A DNA stretch of 64,000 bases from Halomonas heilongjiangensis (GCF_002879645.1 NZ_PNRE01000036.1:121302-185301); one strand, 5' to 3'; shown: positions 36,993 through 45,705, numbered from the stretch's first letter. Notes: generated by a model from the sequence alone, not told the origin. Numbers and translations are program-made.

Positions 36993-37348
36993 ATGCGATA
37001 GGCCGGATCCACCGGCCGCACCTCGACCGCGCCCCCCACCCGCAGCGGCGGGATGCGCCGGGCCAGGGCCAGGGCCTCGTCCAGGTCACGACACTCCACC
37101 ACGTGGAAGCCCCCCAGCTGTTCGCGGGCCTCGGCGAAGGGGCCGTCGAGGGTCACCACCTTGCCGTCCTGCTCGCGCAGGGTGGTGGAGGTGGCCACCG
37201 ACTGCAGCCGTGCCCCGCCCCGGTAGTGGCCGCTGGTGACCATCTCCTGGATCAGCGCATGGTAGTCGTCCATCACCTCATCGCGCGATGCCTCGGGCAG
37301 CGCCTCCCACAGTGCCTCGTCGATACAGCACATCAGCATGTATTGCAT
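36989..37348 (-). CDS. YCII-related DGPF-domain protein
   Basis: A 119-residue protein with the diagnostic TLDGPFAEAREQLGGFHVVE motif and a start MQYMLMCCIDE typical of YCII-fold proteins that accompany ECF42 sigma factors. It is co-transcribed with and overlaps the sigma gene. These proteins are regulators or targets of the sigma factor; the mechanism is not settled. AGGAG precedes the ATG. Confidence 0.88.
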   Translation of the reverse strand: MQYMLMCCIDEALWEALPEASRDEVMDDYHALIQEMVTSGHYRGGARLQSVATSTTLREQDGKVVTLDGPFAEAREQLGGFHVVECRDLDEALALARRIPPLRVGGAVEVRPVDPAYRM

Positions 37349-37459
37349 GTCGAAATCTCCTCGATTGCCAAGCAGCCTAGGCGCTGCCTGCTCAAGGGTC
37401 GAGCGACGGCGGTGCGAATCGACAGCGCATCGAGGGCGCGGGTGATGTCGATGGCCGCA

Positions 37460-37939
37460 TCACTCACGGCTGGTCCCGAGCAGCCGCACATCGAGCCACC
37501 GGGCGAGCCCGGTGGCACCGTCCTGCATCACGGCATGATGGTTCCAGGCGAACAGCGGCCCCGCGACGGGGGCCACCAGGGCCATCCAGCGCCGGACGGG
37601 ACGCACCCGCCACTCGTATCGCACCCGGGTGACTCGCCCCTCCTCGGTCAACTGCCAGCGGCCGCTACCCTGCACGTCACCACTGGCGCTTCCCTCGATC
37701 GACCGGCCCGGCCGGACGCGGGTGACGCGGATCTCGAAGCGCAGGCGATAACCCAGGCGGCTCTTCCAGGTGTAGCGATACCGCCGGCCGATACCGTTGG
37801 CATCACCCGGCGCCAGCTCCTCCACCGAGCAGAGGCTCTCCCACCAGGCCGGCCAGCACGGCGAGTCGCTGATGGCCCGATACACCTCGTCGATCGGCGC
37901 CTCGAACCGCCAGGTGGTGACGAACCGGAATTCCGCCAT
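37460..37939 (-). CDS. SRPBCC family protein (polyketide cyclase-like)
   Basis: A 159-residue single-domain protein of the START/Bet v1-like fold: FRFVTTWRFEAPIDEVYRAI at the start, CWPAWWESLCSVEELAPGD, and a C-terminal helix with RWMALVAPVAGPLFAWNHHA. Members bind hydrophobic ligands or carry out aromatase/cyclase reactions. No catalytic set can be assigned, and the ligand is unknown. Confidence 0.8.
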   Translation of the reverse strand: MAEFRFVTTWRFEAPIDEVYRAISDSPCWPAWWESLCSVEELAPGDANGIGRRYRYTWKSRLGYRLRFEIRVTRVRPGRSIEGSASGDVQGSGRWQLTEEGRVTRVRYEWRVRPVRRWMALVAPVAGPLFAWNHHAVMQDGATGLARWLDVRLLGTSRE

Positions 37940-37973
37940 GCTCGGGGTCCTTGCGTGCGCTCACGACCAGCGC

Positions 37974-38597
37974 TCAGGGCGAGAAGAAGTCCTCCGGCAG
38001 GTCGGGGTCGATGGCGAGCTCCTCCAGCCGCACCCTCTCGATCACGCTCCCCAGCCGGTCGAAGCTGATGACCTTGAGCGGGAACAGGGTCTCGTCGTCG
38101 AGCCACAGCTCGTAACGGGCGACCTCGCCCACCCGATGGCCCTCCTCGCCCTGCACGACCAGATGCTGGCTGCGCCGGTCATCGACCACGGCGCCGCCCA
38201 GGTGATGCAGTTCCCCCTGCTGCTGCAGTCGCTGCACGTTGCGCAGCAGGGTGCCCACGTCCGACTCGTCCACCCGGTGCCCTCGGGCGCTGCGTACCAG
38301 GGGGTTGAGGGGGCTGAGGGACAGGCCGGCACGTCGCTCGGGGGAGCCGAAGGGCCAGAGCCGGACCCGTCGGGTCTCGGGGCTGTAGATCAGCACGGCC
38401 CCGCGGTAGGGCGTGACCATGTCCATGCGGATGAACCCGGGGCGACGATAGCTGTAGCGGATGACCTCCTCGCCACGCCGCCCCTCGCTGCGCACGGTCA
38501 ACTGGTAGGCAGGCACCCGCTCGAAATGCGACAGGGCCGCCGACAAGGGATCGGACTCCAGGCCGAGCGCGACCACCATCAACAGTTCCGGCAACAT
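37974..38597 (-). CDS. LolA-like (DUF1571) outer-membrane lipoprotein-carrier-fold protein
   Basis: A 207-residue protein with a short hydrophobic N-terminus and a beta-rich body: YQLTVRSEGRRGEEVIRYSY, RRPGFIRMDMVTPYRGAVLI, LWLDDETLFPLKVISFDR. This resembles DUF1571/LolA-type proteins. It follows sctU by 78 bases on the same strand, but no type III gene has this fold, so the proximity may be incidental. The signal peptide is weak, so export is uncertain. Confidence 0.6.
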   Translation of the reverse strand: MLPELLMVVALGLESDPLSAALSHFERVPAYQLTVRSEGRRGEEVIRYSYRRPGFIRMDMVTPYRGAVLIYSPETRRVRLWPFGSPERRAGLSLSPLNPLVRSARGHRVDESDVGTLLRNVQRLQQQGELHHLGGAVVDDRRSQHLVVQGEEGHRVGEVARYELWLDDETLFPLKVISFDRLGSVIERVRLEELAIDPDLPEDFFSP

Positions 38598-38675
38598 ACC
38601 TCCCCTCCACCTGGCCAGGCGCTGACTCGCCTGCTCTCAGCTTAGCAGCATGGAGCCCCGCGACATCGTCACGGG

Positions 38676-39725
38676 CTAGATGAGCCCGGCCGCGACCAGC
38701 ACGTCGGCCACCGGCTGGAAGGTGTCGTCGGGGATCGCCTCGCCGTTGGCGGCGCGCCTGGCGATCCTCGCCGCCAGTTCGCGCTCGTCGACCACCGGCA
38801 CGCCGTGCCTGGCGGCGTCCTCGAGCATCGCCGTGGACTGCTCCGGATCCGCCTGGCAGGCCACCACGGGCACGGGCGTTTCGCCGCTCACGTAGCGCAG
38901 GCCCACCAGCCAGTCGCCGGCGGCGCCGAGCATGATCGATGCATGCTGCATGCCCGTGCGGGCAGAGCCGGCCTGCATGTCGCGGCGCCGCTTCTGGCGT
39001 GCCCGGCGAATTTCCGGGTCGCCCTCCATGTCCTTGCGCTCGCGCTTGTGCTCGGTCCGGGTCATGCGCTGATCGCGCCGGAACAGCCAGCGCTGCATCT
39101 GCACGTCGATCAAGCCGACGATGAGAAAGGCAACCAGCGCGGTGATGATCAATGGCCGGAGCAGCGCCACGAGGATGCCCTCCAGGCAGCCGAAGCCGCA
39201 GCGGGGCGAATCCATCAGCGCCTGCAGCCCCAGCCGATAGACGACCACGAAGGCCACGGCCAGCGAGCCCATCTTGATCAGCGACTTGATGAATTCGATG
39301 ATGCCGCGGGCCGAGAAGATGCGCTTGGCGCCTTCGGCCGGGTTGATGCGTTCGAATTTCGGCTTGACCGGATCGGCCGAGAACAGCATGCCGCGCATGA
39401 TGACGATGTTGGTCAACACGACCGCCACGATGGTGATGACGATCAGCGGCAGCACCGCACGCACCACGATCTCCGAGCCCAGCCCCAGCAGGCGCGGCCA
39501 CAGGGTATCGAAGGGCTCGTGATAGAGCCGGGTCGTGGTATTGATCAGGTTGCGCACCCGGTCCTCGATGTCGCCGGCGGCGCTGGCGAGATAGAGCGTG
39601 CAGCCGAGCATGGTCATGGCGGTGACCATGTCGGAGCTCTTGTCCACCTGCCCCTTCCGGCGCGCATCGCGCAGTTTCTTCTCCGATGGCGGCAGCGATT
39701 TCTCTTCGCTGGGCTTGTCGCTCAT
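38676..39725 (-). CDS. sctU: Type III secretion switch protein SctU, NPTH motif replaced
   Basis: A 349-residue SctU/FlhB-family protein with LPPSEKKLRDARRKGQVDKS at the N-terminus, four membrane helices (about 32-52, 85-110, 140-160 and 180-205) and the cytoplasmic domain (about 215-349). The domain aligns without gaps to relatives: RRDMQAGS, then AAGDWLVGLRYVSGETPVPV, where others have NPTHIAVGIRY. The autocleavage motif NPTH is therefore AAGD (codons 38913-38924). Without Asn and Pro the usual self-cleavage should be impossible. The rest of the domain is intact and the gene is in an operon, so it is probably a functional variant. Last gene of the sct operon. Confidence 0.92.
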   Translation of the reverse strand: MSDKPSEEKSLPPSEKKLRDARRKGQVDKSSDMVTAMTMLGCTLYLASAAGDIEDRVRNLINTTTRLYHEPFDTLWPRLLGLGSEIVVRAVLPLIVITIVAVVLTNIVIMRGMLFSADPVKPKFERINPAEGAKRIFSARGIIEFIKSLIKMGSLAVAFVVVYRLGLQALMDSPRCGFGCLEGILVALLRPLIITALVAFLIVGLIDVQMQRWLFRRDQRMTRTEHKRERKDMEGDPEIRRARQKRRRDMQAGSARTGMQHASIMLGAAGDWLVGLRYVSGETPVPVVACQADPEQSTAMLEDAARHGVPVVDERELAARIARRAANGEAIPDDTFQPVADVLVAAGLI

Positions 39726-39752
39726 GGCGGATGCCTCCTTTGTGCCGGGGGA

Positions 39753-40571
39753 TCACGACCTCGTACGAATCAGCGCTTCGAGACGCTGGTAGTCGTCGCC
39801 CAACGCCCCCAGTTCGCTGAACATCTGCGGCACCAGGAACACGATGTAGAGCAGCATCAGAAAGGTGAACAGCAGGTTCTTGATCGCCAGCGACAGCGAG
39901 AACACGTGAAGGTTGGGCGCCATCCGCGCCAGGTAGGCAAGCATCAGATCGGCGACCAGGATGGCGATGACCAGGGGCGCGACCATCAGCACCCCGACGC
40001 GCATCACCTGGTCCAGCAGGCCCAGCACGGCCAGCGCGGCCCGGGTTTCCAGCACCGGGACGAAGGCCTCCACCGGCCATAGCGCATAGCTGCGGTAGAA
40101 GCCATCGAGCATGACCATGAAGCCACCGGTCACGAAGAACAGCGCCACCAGCGTGACGACCAGCAGCGTGCTGGTCACGCCGGATTCGGTGCTGCCCATC
40201 GGGTCGAGCAGTTGCCCCATGGTCGAGGCTCGCTGCAGGTCGACCAGTTCGCCGGCGACCTCCGCCGCCCAGAACGGGATGCCGAACACCAGGCCGATGA
40301 TCGCGCCGATCAGCAGTTCCTTGATCAGGAGGGCGGCGATGGTGAAACTCGAAAGGGAATCCATCGACGATAGCGTGGCGAAGATCGGCACCATCATCGG
40401 CAGCGAGATGGTCACGGCGACGGCGGTGCGGATCAGGCCGGTCAGGCCGAGACGGTTGAACGCCGGGGTGATCAGGATCACGCCCATCGCCCGGGCCATG
40501 CCGATGGCCGCGGCGGCGAGCAGCGGATAGACCAGCTCGGTGAGAAAACGGACGATCTCGTCGAACACCAT
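39753..40571 (-). CDS. sctT: Type III secretion export-gate protein SctT
   Basis: A 272-residue protein with about seven hydrophobic segments. Recognisable parts are ARAMGVILITPAFNRLGLTG, LLIKELLIGAIIGLVFGIPF, VAGELVDLQRASTMGQLLDP and LADLMLAYLARMAPNLHVF-type C-terminal residues. It matches SctT/FliR, which packs around the SctR5-SctS4 export gate. The start at 40571 removes an antisense-like extension. It overlaps neither neighbour, and lies eight bases after sctS. Confidence 0.93.
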   Translation of the reverse strand: MVFDEIVRFLTELVYPLLAAAAIGMARAMGVILITPAFNRLGLTGLIRTAVAVTISLPMMVPIFATLSSMDSLSSFTIAALLIKELLIGAIIGLVFGIPFWAAEVAGELVDLQRASTMGQLLDPMGSTESGVTSTLLVVTLVALFFVTGGFMVMLDGFYRSYALWPVEAFVPVLETRAALAVLGLLDQVMRVGVLMVAPLVIAILVADLMLAYLARMAPNLHVFSLSLAIKNLLFTFLMLLYIVFLVPQMFSELGALGDDYQRLEALIRTRS

Positions 40572-40579
40572 GCCGGAAC

Positions 40580-40849
40580 CTAACGCGACCAGACGGCGAA
40601 GTTGTCCAGCACCTGGTCGGTCAGGTTGACCAGCTGGCCGGCGAGCAGTGGCCCCGCCACGATCAGCACCAGCATCACCACGATGACCTTGATCGACTGC
40701 GGCAGGGACTGGTCCTGGATCTGTGTCAGCGCCTGCAGCAGGCCGATGCCGAAACCGATCACGATCGCGGCCAGCAGCGCCGGTGCCGACAGCAGCAGCA
40801 CCGTCCACAGGGCGTTGTTCATCAACGTCAGAAAGATGTCATCCGTCAT
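40580..40849 (-). CDS. sctS: Type III secretion export-gate protein SctS
   Basis: An 89-residue protein with two long hydrophobic helices and the SctS/FliQ connecting segment GLLQALTQIQDQSLPQSIKV. The order R-S-T-U is the standard gate cluster. It lies between sctR and sctT, each about ten bases away. Confidence 0.94.
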   Translation of the reverse strand: MTDDIFLTLMNNALWTVLLLSAPALLAAIVIGFGIGLLQALTQIQDQSLPQSIKVIVVMLVLIVAGPLLAGQLVNLTDQVLDNFAVWSR

Positions 40850-40858
40850 CGGCTACTA

Positions 40859-41515
40859 CTACCCCCCATAGCTGAGAATCAGGCCATGCATCAGCCGCGA
40901 CCAGCCGTCGACGGCGACGAACAGCAAGATCTTCAACGGCACCGAGATCAGCGGGGGGGCCACCATCACCATGCCCATCGCCATCAGCACATTGGCCACG
41001 ATCAGGTCGATGACCAGAAACGGGATGTAGATGAGGAAACCGATCTCGAAGGCGCGAGCGAGCTCGGAGGTGACGAAGGCCGGCATCAGCACCACCAGGT
41101 CGTCGCTCTCGAGGTTCTCGCGCGCCTGCTCCGACCAGATGTTCTGGGTGGCATCGATGAAGAAGGCGCGCTCGCGTTCGTTGGCATAGAGCGAGAGATA
41201 GTCCTGCAACGGTTCGCGCAGCAGCGCGCCGGTTGCACGAATGTCCTCCACGTTCTCCAGCTCGCCGGTGTGGCTCTCGAACTGGTAGACCATCTCGCCG
41301 ACCAGGGGGGTGGTGATGTACACGGTCAGCACCAGGGCGATGCCGTACAGCACCAGGTTGGGCGGCGTCTGCTGGATGCCCAGCGCATTGCGGATCAGAA
41401 ACAGCACCACGGCGATCTTGAGGAACGAGGTCATGGTGACGACCGCCAGTGGCAACAGGCCCAGCGAGGCGACAACGATGATCATCCCGATCAGGTTGGG
41501 CTCGAAGTCACTCAT
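40859..41515 (-). CDS. sctR: Type III secretion export-gate protein SctR
   Basis: A 218-residue SctR/FliP protein. Typical parts are MTSFLKIAVVLFLIRNALGI, QQTPPNLVLYGIALVLTVYI, VLMPAFVTSELARAFEIGFL and IPFLVIDLIVANVLMAMGMV, with four membrane helices. It forms the five-subunit core of the export gate. The start at 41515 or the ATG three bases upstream both overlap the end of sctQ by a few bases. Confidence 0.95.
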   Translation of the reverse strand: MSDFEPNLIGMIIVVASLGLLPLAVVTMTSFLKIAVVLFLIRNALGIQQTPPNLVLYGIALVLTVYITTPLVGEMVYQFESHTGELENVEDIRATGALLREPLQDYLSLYANERERAFFIDATQNIWSEQARENLESDDLVVLMPAFVTSELARAFEIGFLIYIPFLVIDLIVANVLMAMGMVMVAPPLISVPLKILLFVAVDGWSRLMHGLILSYGG

Positions 41516-42626
41516 CACTGGACAGCCTCACGATCTGCACGCCCAGGCTGTCGCCGATCTCCACCAGCCGGCCGCGCCCCATGTGCCGGCCGTTGACCAC
41601 GATATCCACGGCGTTCTCCGCCGGCCGCGACAGCGGCAGCACGCTGCCCTGGTCCAGTTCGCGGAACTCGCCGAGGGAGAGTTCCAGGCGGCCCAGCTCG
41701 CACACCAGGCGTACCGGCAGGCGGTCCAGGGTCGCCGTATCCAGACGTGGCGGTGCCGGTTTCCGAGGGTCGTCTTCCATGTCGTCACTCCTCCTCTGGG
41801 GGTTGTCGTTGTTCGCGGGCGCCGGAGACGCGTCGAGGTCGCCGCCGTGCCAGGCGGCCGGTGGCACGGCCAGGTGAAGACCGCCGCGTTGCTCGGCCAC
41901 CCGGATCATCAGGCGACCGGCAACCGCCACCGCCATCTCCGGTCGCTCGAGCAGCACCACGTCGCCGGGCGTGAGACTGCGCAACTCGGCCAGCGCCAGG
42001 TCCTGGTAGCCGGCGATCCATTGCAGCGGCAGCGGCAGCGCCGAGCAGGACGTCGGTGTGCACGGGCAGTGCTCATCGAGCAGTGGCAGCAGGGTCCGGG
42101 CGGTGGCGACGCCCAGCGACAGCGACAGGCGACAGGCCTGGCCGTCGACCTCCAGGCGCAGCGGCAGACGAATGGGCAGCCCGGCCTCGGACTCGGGGGC
42201 ATCGCCGAGCAACCGGATCGGCTGGCCCAGATGCTCCTCCAGGGGCTCGATCCACTCCAGCAGGGCGTACTCCAGCCACAGCGCCCGTTGGTCGGGCGTG
42301 CACTCCGACAGCGAGCGGTGCAGCGCCAGATGTGCCGTCAGCACCGCCAGGCTCTCGTGAGCAACGTGCAGCACGGCTGGCGCTTCACCGATGCTTGCCG
42401 CGATCGCGATCCACGGGGATACCGGCTCGGCCCCCTTGTCGAGTCGCACCAGCAGCTCACGCTCGCCAAGGGGCAGCGTCAACGCCAGGCGGGGGCGATT
42501 CAGGGCGTTCAGCGTGTCGACGAGCTGCGGGTCCAGGCTCGGCAGCCGTGGAGGCACGGCGCCGGCCGGGAAATCCGCTGGGACATGCTGCCGCTCATCG
42601 TCGCGCGGCACCTCGAGCTCCACCAT
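41508..42626 (-). CDS. sctQ: Type III secretion cytoplasmic ring (C-ring) protein SctQ
   Basis: A 372-residue protein starting at MVELEVPRDD with GGAGG upstream. The C-terminal SpoA domain is clear (about 295-372): LDRLPVRLVCELGRLELSLG, LDQGSVLPLSR, VDIVVNGRHMGRGRLVEIGD, LGVQIVRL. A second SpoA-like part lies near residues 215-265. It forms the sorting platform with SctK, SctL and SctN. An internal start that yields the short SctQ C-terminal form is possible but cannot be shown. The start overlaps sctO by one base. Confidence 0.9.
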   Translation of the reverse strand: MVELEVPRDDERQHVPADFPAGAVPPRLPSLDPQLVDTLNALNRPRLALTLPLGERELLVRLDKGAEPVSPWIAIAASIGEAPAVLHVAHESLAVLTAHLALHRSLSECTPDQRALWLEYALLEWIEPLEEHLGQPIRLLGDAPESEAGLPIRLPLRLEVDGQACRLSLSLGVATARTLLPLLDEHCPCTPTSCSALPLPLQWIAGYQDLALAELRSLTPGDVVLLERPEMAVAVAGRLMIRVAEQRGGLHLAVPPAAWHGGDLDASPAPANNDNPQRRSDDMEDDPRKPAPPRLDTATLDRLPVRLVCELGRLELSLGEFRELDQGSVLPLSRPAENAVDIVVNGRHMGRGRLVEIGDSLGVQIVRLSSDE

Positions 42627-43102
42627 CACTTTCCTCCCCGGGGTGCGTCGTCCTCGATATCCAGTTCCTGGCGCCCTTCCGCGGCGATGTGGTCGGCATG
42701 GCGGTGACGCTCCAGCAGGGTGCCAAGGGCTTGCCTGGCACGGGTCCGGCGGACCCACTCGCTGGCACACCGCTCGCGTTCGGCGAGTTGCCGGCGATGC
42801 TCGAGGTCGGCGGCGCGTCGGGCCTCGGTCAATTCGGCCTGGCGCCGGTAGTGATCGTCGATGGCCTGCCGCGCCTGTTCCAGCTCCTGTGCCGACAGGG
42901 TCGTGCCCTGCATGGCGTCGAACCACTCGCGCTCGAGGCGATCGAAGTCGCTGCGCTCCCGGGCCAGGTCGCCGTCCAGGCTGTCGATGCGCCGCGCCTC
43001 GGCCTGACAGCGGTGGTGCTGCTCCTGCAGGGCGGCCTGGGCCAGGCGTTCGCGACGCTCGCGCAACATCATCAGTCGTTCGAGGCGCTGGCGGTCGCTC
43101 AT
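42626..43102 (-). CDS. sctO: Type III secretion stalk protein SctO
   Basis: A 158-residue, almost entirely coiled-coil, Arg/Glu-rich protein starting MSDRQRLERLMMLRERRER. Position between sctN and sctQ, and composition, match SctO (YscO/FliJ), the stalk that links the ATPase to SctV. Sequence identity in this family is low, so assignment rests on context. No sctP follows it, and the stop is fused to the sctQ start. Confidence 0.83.
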   Translation of the reverse strand: MSDRQRLERLMMLRERRERLAQAALQEQHHRCQAEARRIDSLDGDLARERSDFDRLEREWFDAMQGTTLSAQELEQARQAIDDHYRRQAELTEARRAADLEHRRQLAERERCASEWVRRTRARQALGTLLERHRHADHIAAEGRQELDIEDDAPRGGK

Positions 43103-44436
43103 GACAGGAGCTCGCTCATGCGTCGCTGGGTCTCCTCGAAATCGCTGTGCTCCGCGCCGTCCTGGCGCAGGAAGGCCTCGATGGCGGCGTGCTTGCTGAC
43201 CGCTTCGTCGGTGCGGGCATCGCTGCCTTCGCGGTATTCGCCGACCTGCAGCAACAGCTCGACATCGCGGTAGCGGGCCAGCAGGTCGCGTATCCGGCTG
43301 GCGTTCCGGCGCTGTTCGCTCGAGGTGACGGTATCCATCAGGCGGCTGCGGCTGGCGAGCACGTCGATGGCCGGGAAGTGGTCGCGTCGGGCCAGGTCGG
43401 CGCTGAGCATGATGTGGCCGTCGAGGATGGCACGGGTCTCCTCGGCCACCGGGTCGAGGGTGCCGTCGCCCTCGGTGAGCACGGTATAGAGCGCCGTGAT
43501 GCTGCCGGTGGCACCCGGCCCCGCGCGTTCCAGCAGACGCGGCAGGGCCGCGAAGAACGAGGGCGGGTAGCCCCGCCGGGTCGGCGGCTCGCCGGCGGCC
43601 AGACCGATCTCGCGCTGGGCGCGGGCGAAGCGGGTGATGCTGTCGACCAGCAGCAGGACGTCGCGCCCCTGGTCGCGAAAGTATTCCGCCACGCTGGTAG
43701 CGACCATGGCGGCCCGGGCCCGCTCGATGGCCGGGCGATCGGAAGTGGCCACCACACAGACCGTGCGCCGGCGTGCCTTGGCATCCAGTTGCACGTCCAG
43801 CAGCTCGCGCACTTCGCGGCCACGCTCACCGATCAGCCCCAGCACGATGACATCCGCCTCGCTACCGCACACGATGGCGGACAGCAGCGACGACTTGCCG
43901 ACCCCCGGTTCACCGAAGATCCCCACGCGCTGGCCCTTGGCCACGGTCATCAGCCCATCGATGGCGCGAATGCCCAACGCCAGCGGGTGCTGGATCAATT
44001 GTCGCGACAACGGCATGGGCGGCTCGGCATGGACGGGATAGGCGCTCAAGGTGCCGACATCGACCCCCGGGGCAGCATCGACGAACGCTCCCAGCGGGCT
44101 GATCACCCGGCCGAGCAGCGCTTCCCCCACCGGCACCCCCTGGGGGCCGCCGGTGGCGATGACCTCGGCGCGGGTCGACATGCCCTGCAGATCGCCGATC
44201 GGCGACAGGATGGCGTCCTCGTCCTCGAAGCCGATCACCTCGGCGGCCACATGGCGGCCGCTCAGCGGGTCGCGCAGGTAGCACAGCTCGCCGATGCCGG
44301 TGCCATCGACGCTGGCATGCACCAGCAAGCCGCGGATGCGGCGTACGCGACCGTGCACCGGGCGCAGTTCGGCCTCGGCCAGGCGCTCGCCCAGGCGCGG
44401 CAGCAGCGAGTCGAAATCGATCTCGGGGGCGCTCAT
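43099..44436 (-). CDS. sctN: Type III secretion ATPase SctN
   Basis: A 445-residue F1-like ATPase. The start MSAPEIDFDSLL at 44436 overlaps the sctL stop. Walker A GEPGVGKSS, Walker B VLLLVDSITRFARAQREIGL with the catalytic Glu in IGERGREV, and GEPPTRRGYPPSFFAALPRL are present. The secreted-substrate C-terminal part ends in FEETQRRMSELL. It powers chaperone release and unfolding. Start and stop overlap neighbours by four bases. Confidence 0.96.
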   Translation of the reverse strand: MSAPEIDFDSLLPRLGERLAEAELRPVHGRVRRIRGLLVHASVDGTGIGELCYLRDPLSGRHVAAEVIGFEDEDAILSPIGDLQGMSTRAEVIATGGPQGVPVGEALLGRVISPLGAFVDAAPGVDVGTLSAYPVHAEPPMPLSRQLIQHPLALGIRAIDGLMTVAKGQRVGIFGEPGVGKSSLLSAIVCGSEADVIVLGLIGERGREVRELLDVQLDAKARRRTVCVVATSDRPAIERARAAMVATSVAEYFRDQGRDVLLLVDSITRFARAQREIGLAAGEPPTRRGYPPSFFAALPRLLERAGPGATGSITALYTVLTEGDGTLDPVAEETRAILDGHIMLSADLARRDHFPAIDVLASRSRLMDTVTSSEQRRNASRIRDLLARYRDVELLLQVGEYREGSDARTDEAVSKHAAIEAFLRQDGAEHSDFEETQRRMSELLS

Positions 44437-45029
44437 CGACGCGGCTCCGTCCTGGTCATCAGCGCACGGCGCAGGGTCGTCAGCTGAGAGTCGAGCCCGA
44501 CGTCGACCACCGCGACCGGGCTGACCAGCAGGCACTGCCCGGGGCCTAACTGGGCATCGCCCTCGACCCGATAGGCCGGGCCATCGGGTGCGCCCGGCAC
44601 GGCGGCCAGCAGCGCTTCGACATCCGCCACTCGCTCTGGGGCGACGCGAACGGTCACGTTCATGTCATGGCGATACTCGCACAGCGCCTGGCGCACGCAG
44701 CGGCCGATCAGTTCGGCATCGTCGAACTCGCCCAGGATGCGGCGCACCATCTGCAGGCAGAGCTCGGCCATCGATCGATCGAGGCCGCCCAGGTAGCGCG
44801 TCACGCGTTGCGTGGTCTGTGCCAGCAGTTCGGCCGCCTGGGCTTCGCCCTCGCGGCGCCCCTCCTCGAAACCATCGGCATAGGCAGTGGCGGTGGTACG
44901 GCGCGTCTCGGCGTCGATCTCGCTGGCACGCGCCCTGGCGCGTTCGAGGAAGGCGTAGCCGTCTATCCATGCCTGCGCTTCGCCGTTACGCAGAATCGTC
45001 TTGCTCGGACGTGTCGGTAGCTCGTTCAT
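44433..45029 (-). CDS. sctL: Type III secretion stator protein SctL
   Basis: A 198-residue protein starting at MNELPTRPS. A helical N-terminal half with ATAYADGFEEGRREGEAQAA is followed by a globular C-terminal part (EYRHDMNVTVRVAPERVADV, GQCLLVSPVAVVDVGLDSQL) as in SctL/FliH, the stator of SctN. It overlaps sctK by 44 bases and sctN by four bases. The second half of the frame gives LDSQLTTLRRAL, a typical SctL ending. Confidence 0.9.
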   Translation of the reverse strand: MNELPTRPSKTILRNGEAQAWIDGYAFLERARARASEIDAETRRTTATAYADGFEEGRREGEAQAAELLAQTTQRVTRYLGGLDRSMAELCLQMVRRILGEFDDAELIGRCVRQALCEYRHDMNVTVRVAPERVADVEALLAAVPGAPDGPAYRVEGDAQLGPGQCLLVSPVAVVDVGLDSQLTTLRRALMTRTEPRR

Positions 45030-45705
45030 GGTGTGATTCCCTGGGCTCGATATCGGCGAGGATGGCCGCGGCACGGCGGGTAATGGGGACGCCCCGTGCC
45101 TGAATGTCCGGCGTCATGCCGGCGTCACTCGTTTCCAGGTCGCAGGCCAGTCCCAGGCGTAGCCAGGCGACGAGCTCTGCCGGCTGACTCGACAGCCATG
45201 CCGCGACACAGGCCGAGCCATCGCGACGGACGGCAAGGGCGAGCGCATCATCGTCGGCGAAGGTGGCGCCGGAGATCGCCAATTCCCGGTTGGCCAGTGC
45301 AGCGGCAAAGGCGGCCTCGCCGAAACGCTCCTTGAGGGCGACCACCCGCGGTGCACGTATCTCCCGAACGAAGGCCATGGCGTGGCAGATCATGCCGCAG
45401 TAGTGCACCAGGGTGTCACCGGCATCGGATGGCAGCCGCAGCAGTGTCAGATCGGACGCCCCTGGCACGGGCAGCGACTCGGGAGGCGGCAAGTCATGCC
45501 GTCGGATCAACAACTGCAGCAAGCGCCGCTGGAAGCGGGGATGACCTGCCAGGCTGTCCATGGTGGCGTCGTCGGCGATATCGCCCAGGCAGTCGCGCAG
45601 CCATCGCGGTGCGATGCAGCGTGCCGGTGAGTCGAGGAAGGCCGGCCTCCGGGGGCTGCCGCCGGCGGATCGCCCAGGGCGCAAGACGCGAGAAGTGGAG
45701 CTCAT
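44986..45705 (-). CDS. sctK: Type III secretion sorting-platform adaptor SctK
   Basis: A 239-residue protein with little recognisable sequence identity, located between sctJ and sctL, where sctK lies in Ysc and Rhc-type operons. A SctK-like segment is seen at LLRLPSDAGDTLVHYCGMIC, followed by AFVREIRAPRVVALKERFGE. It should connect the SctD ring to SctQ. The start overlaps the sctJ stop by four bases. Assigned by position and weak similarity. Confidence 0.75.
   Translation of the reverse strand: MSSTSRVLRPGRSAGGSPRRPAFLDSPARCIAPRWLRDCLGDIADDATMDSLAGHPRFQRRLLQLLIRRHDLPPPESLPVPGASDLTLLRLPSDAGDTLVHYCGMICHAMAFVREIRAPRVVALKERFGEAAFAAALANRELAISGATFADDDALALAVRRDGSACVAAWLSSQPAELVAWLRLGLACDLETSDAGMTPDIQARGVPITRRAAAILADIEPRESHHERATDTSEQDDSA

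Noticed and set aside
34350..37001. 883-codon frame overlapping the MgtC and ECF genes
   Set aside because: It spans two genes in wrong frames and gives an Arg/Ala/Gly-rich product, so it is a shadow.
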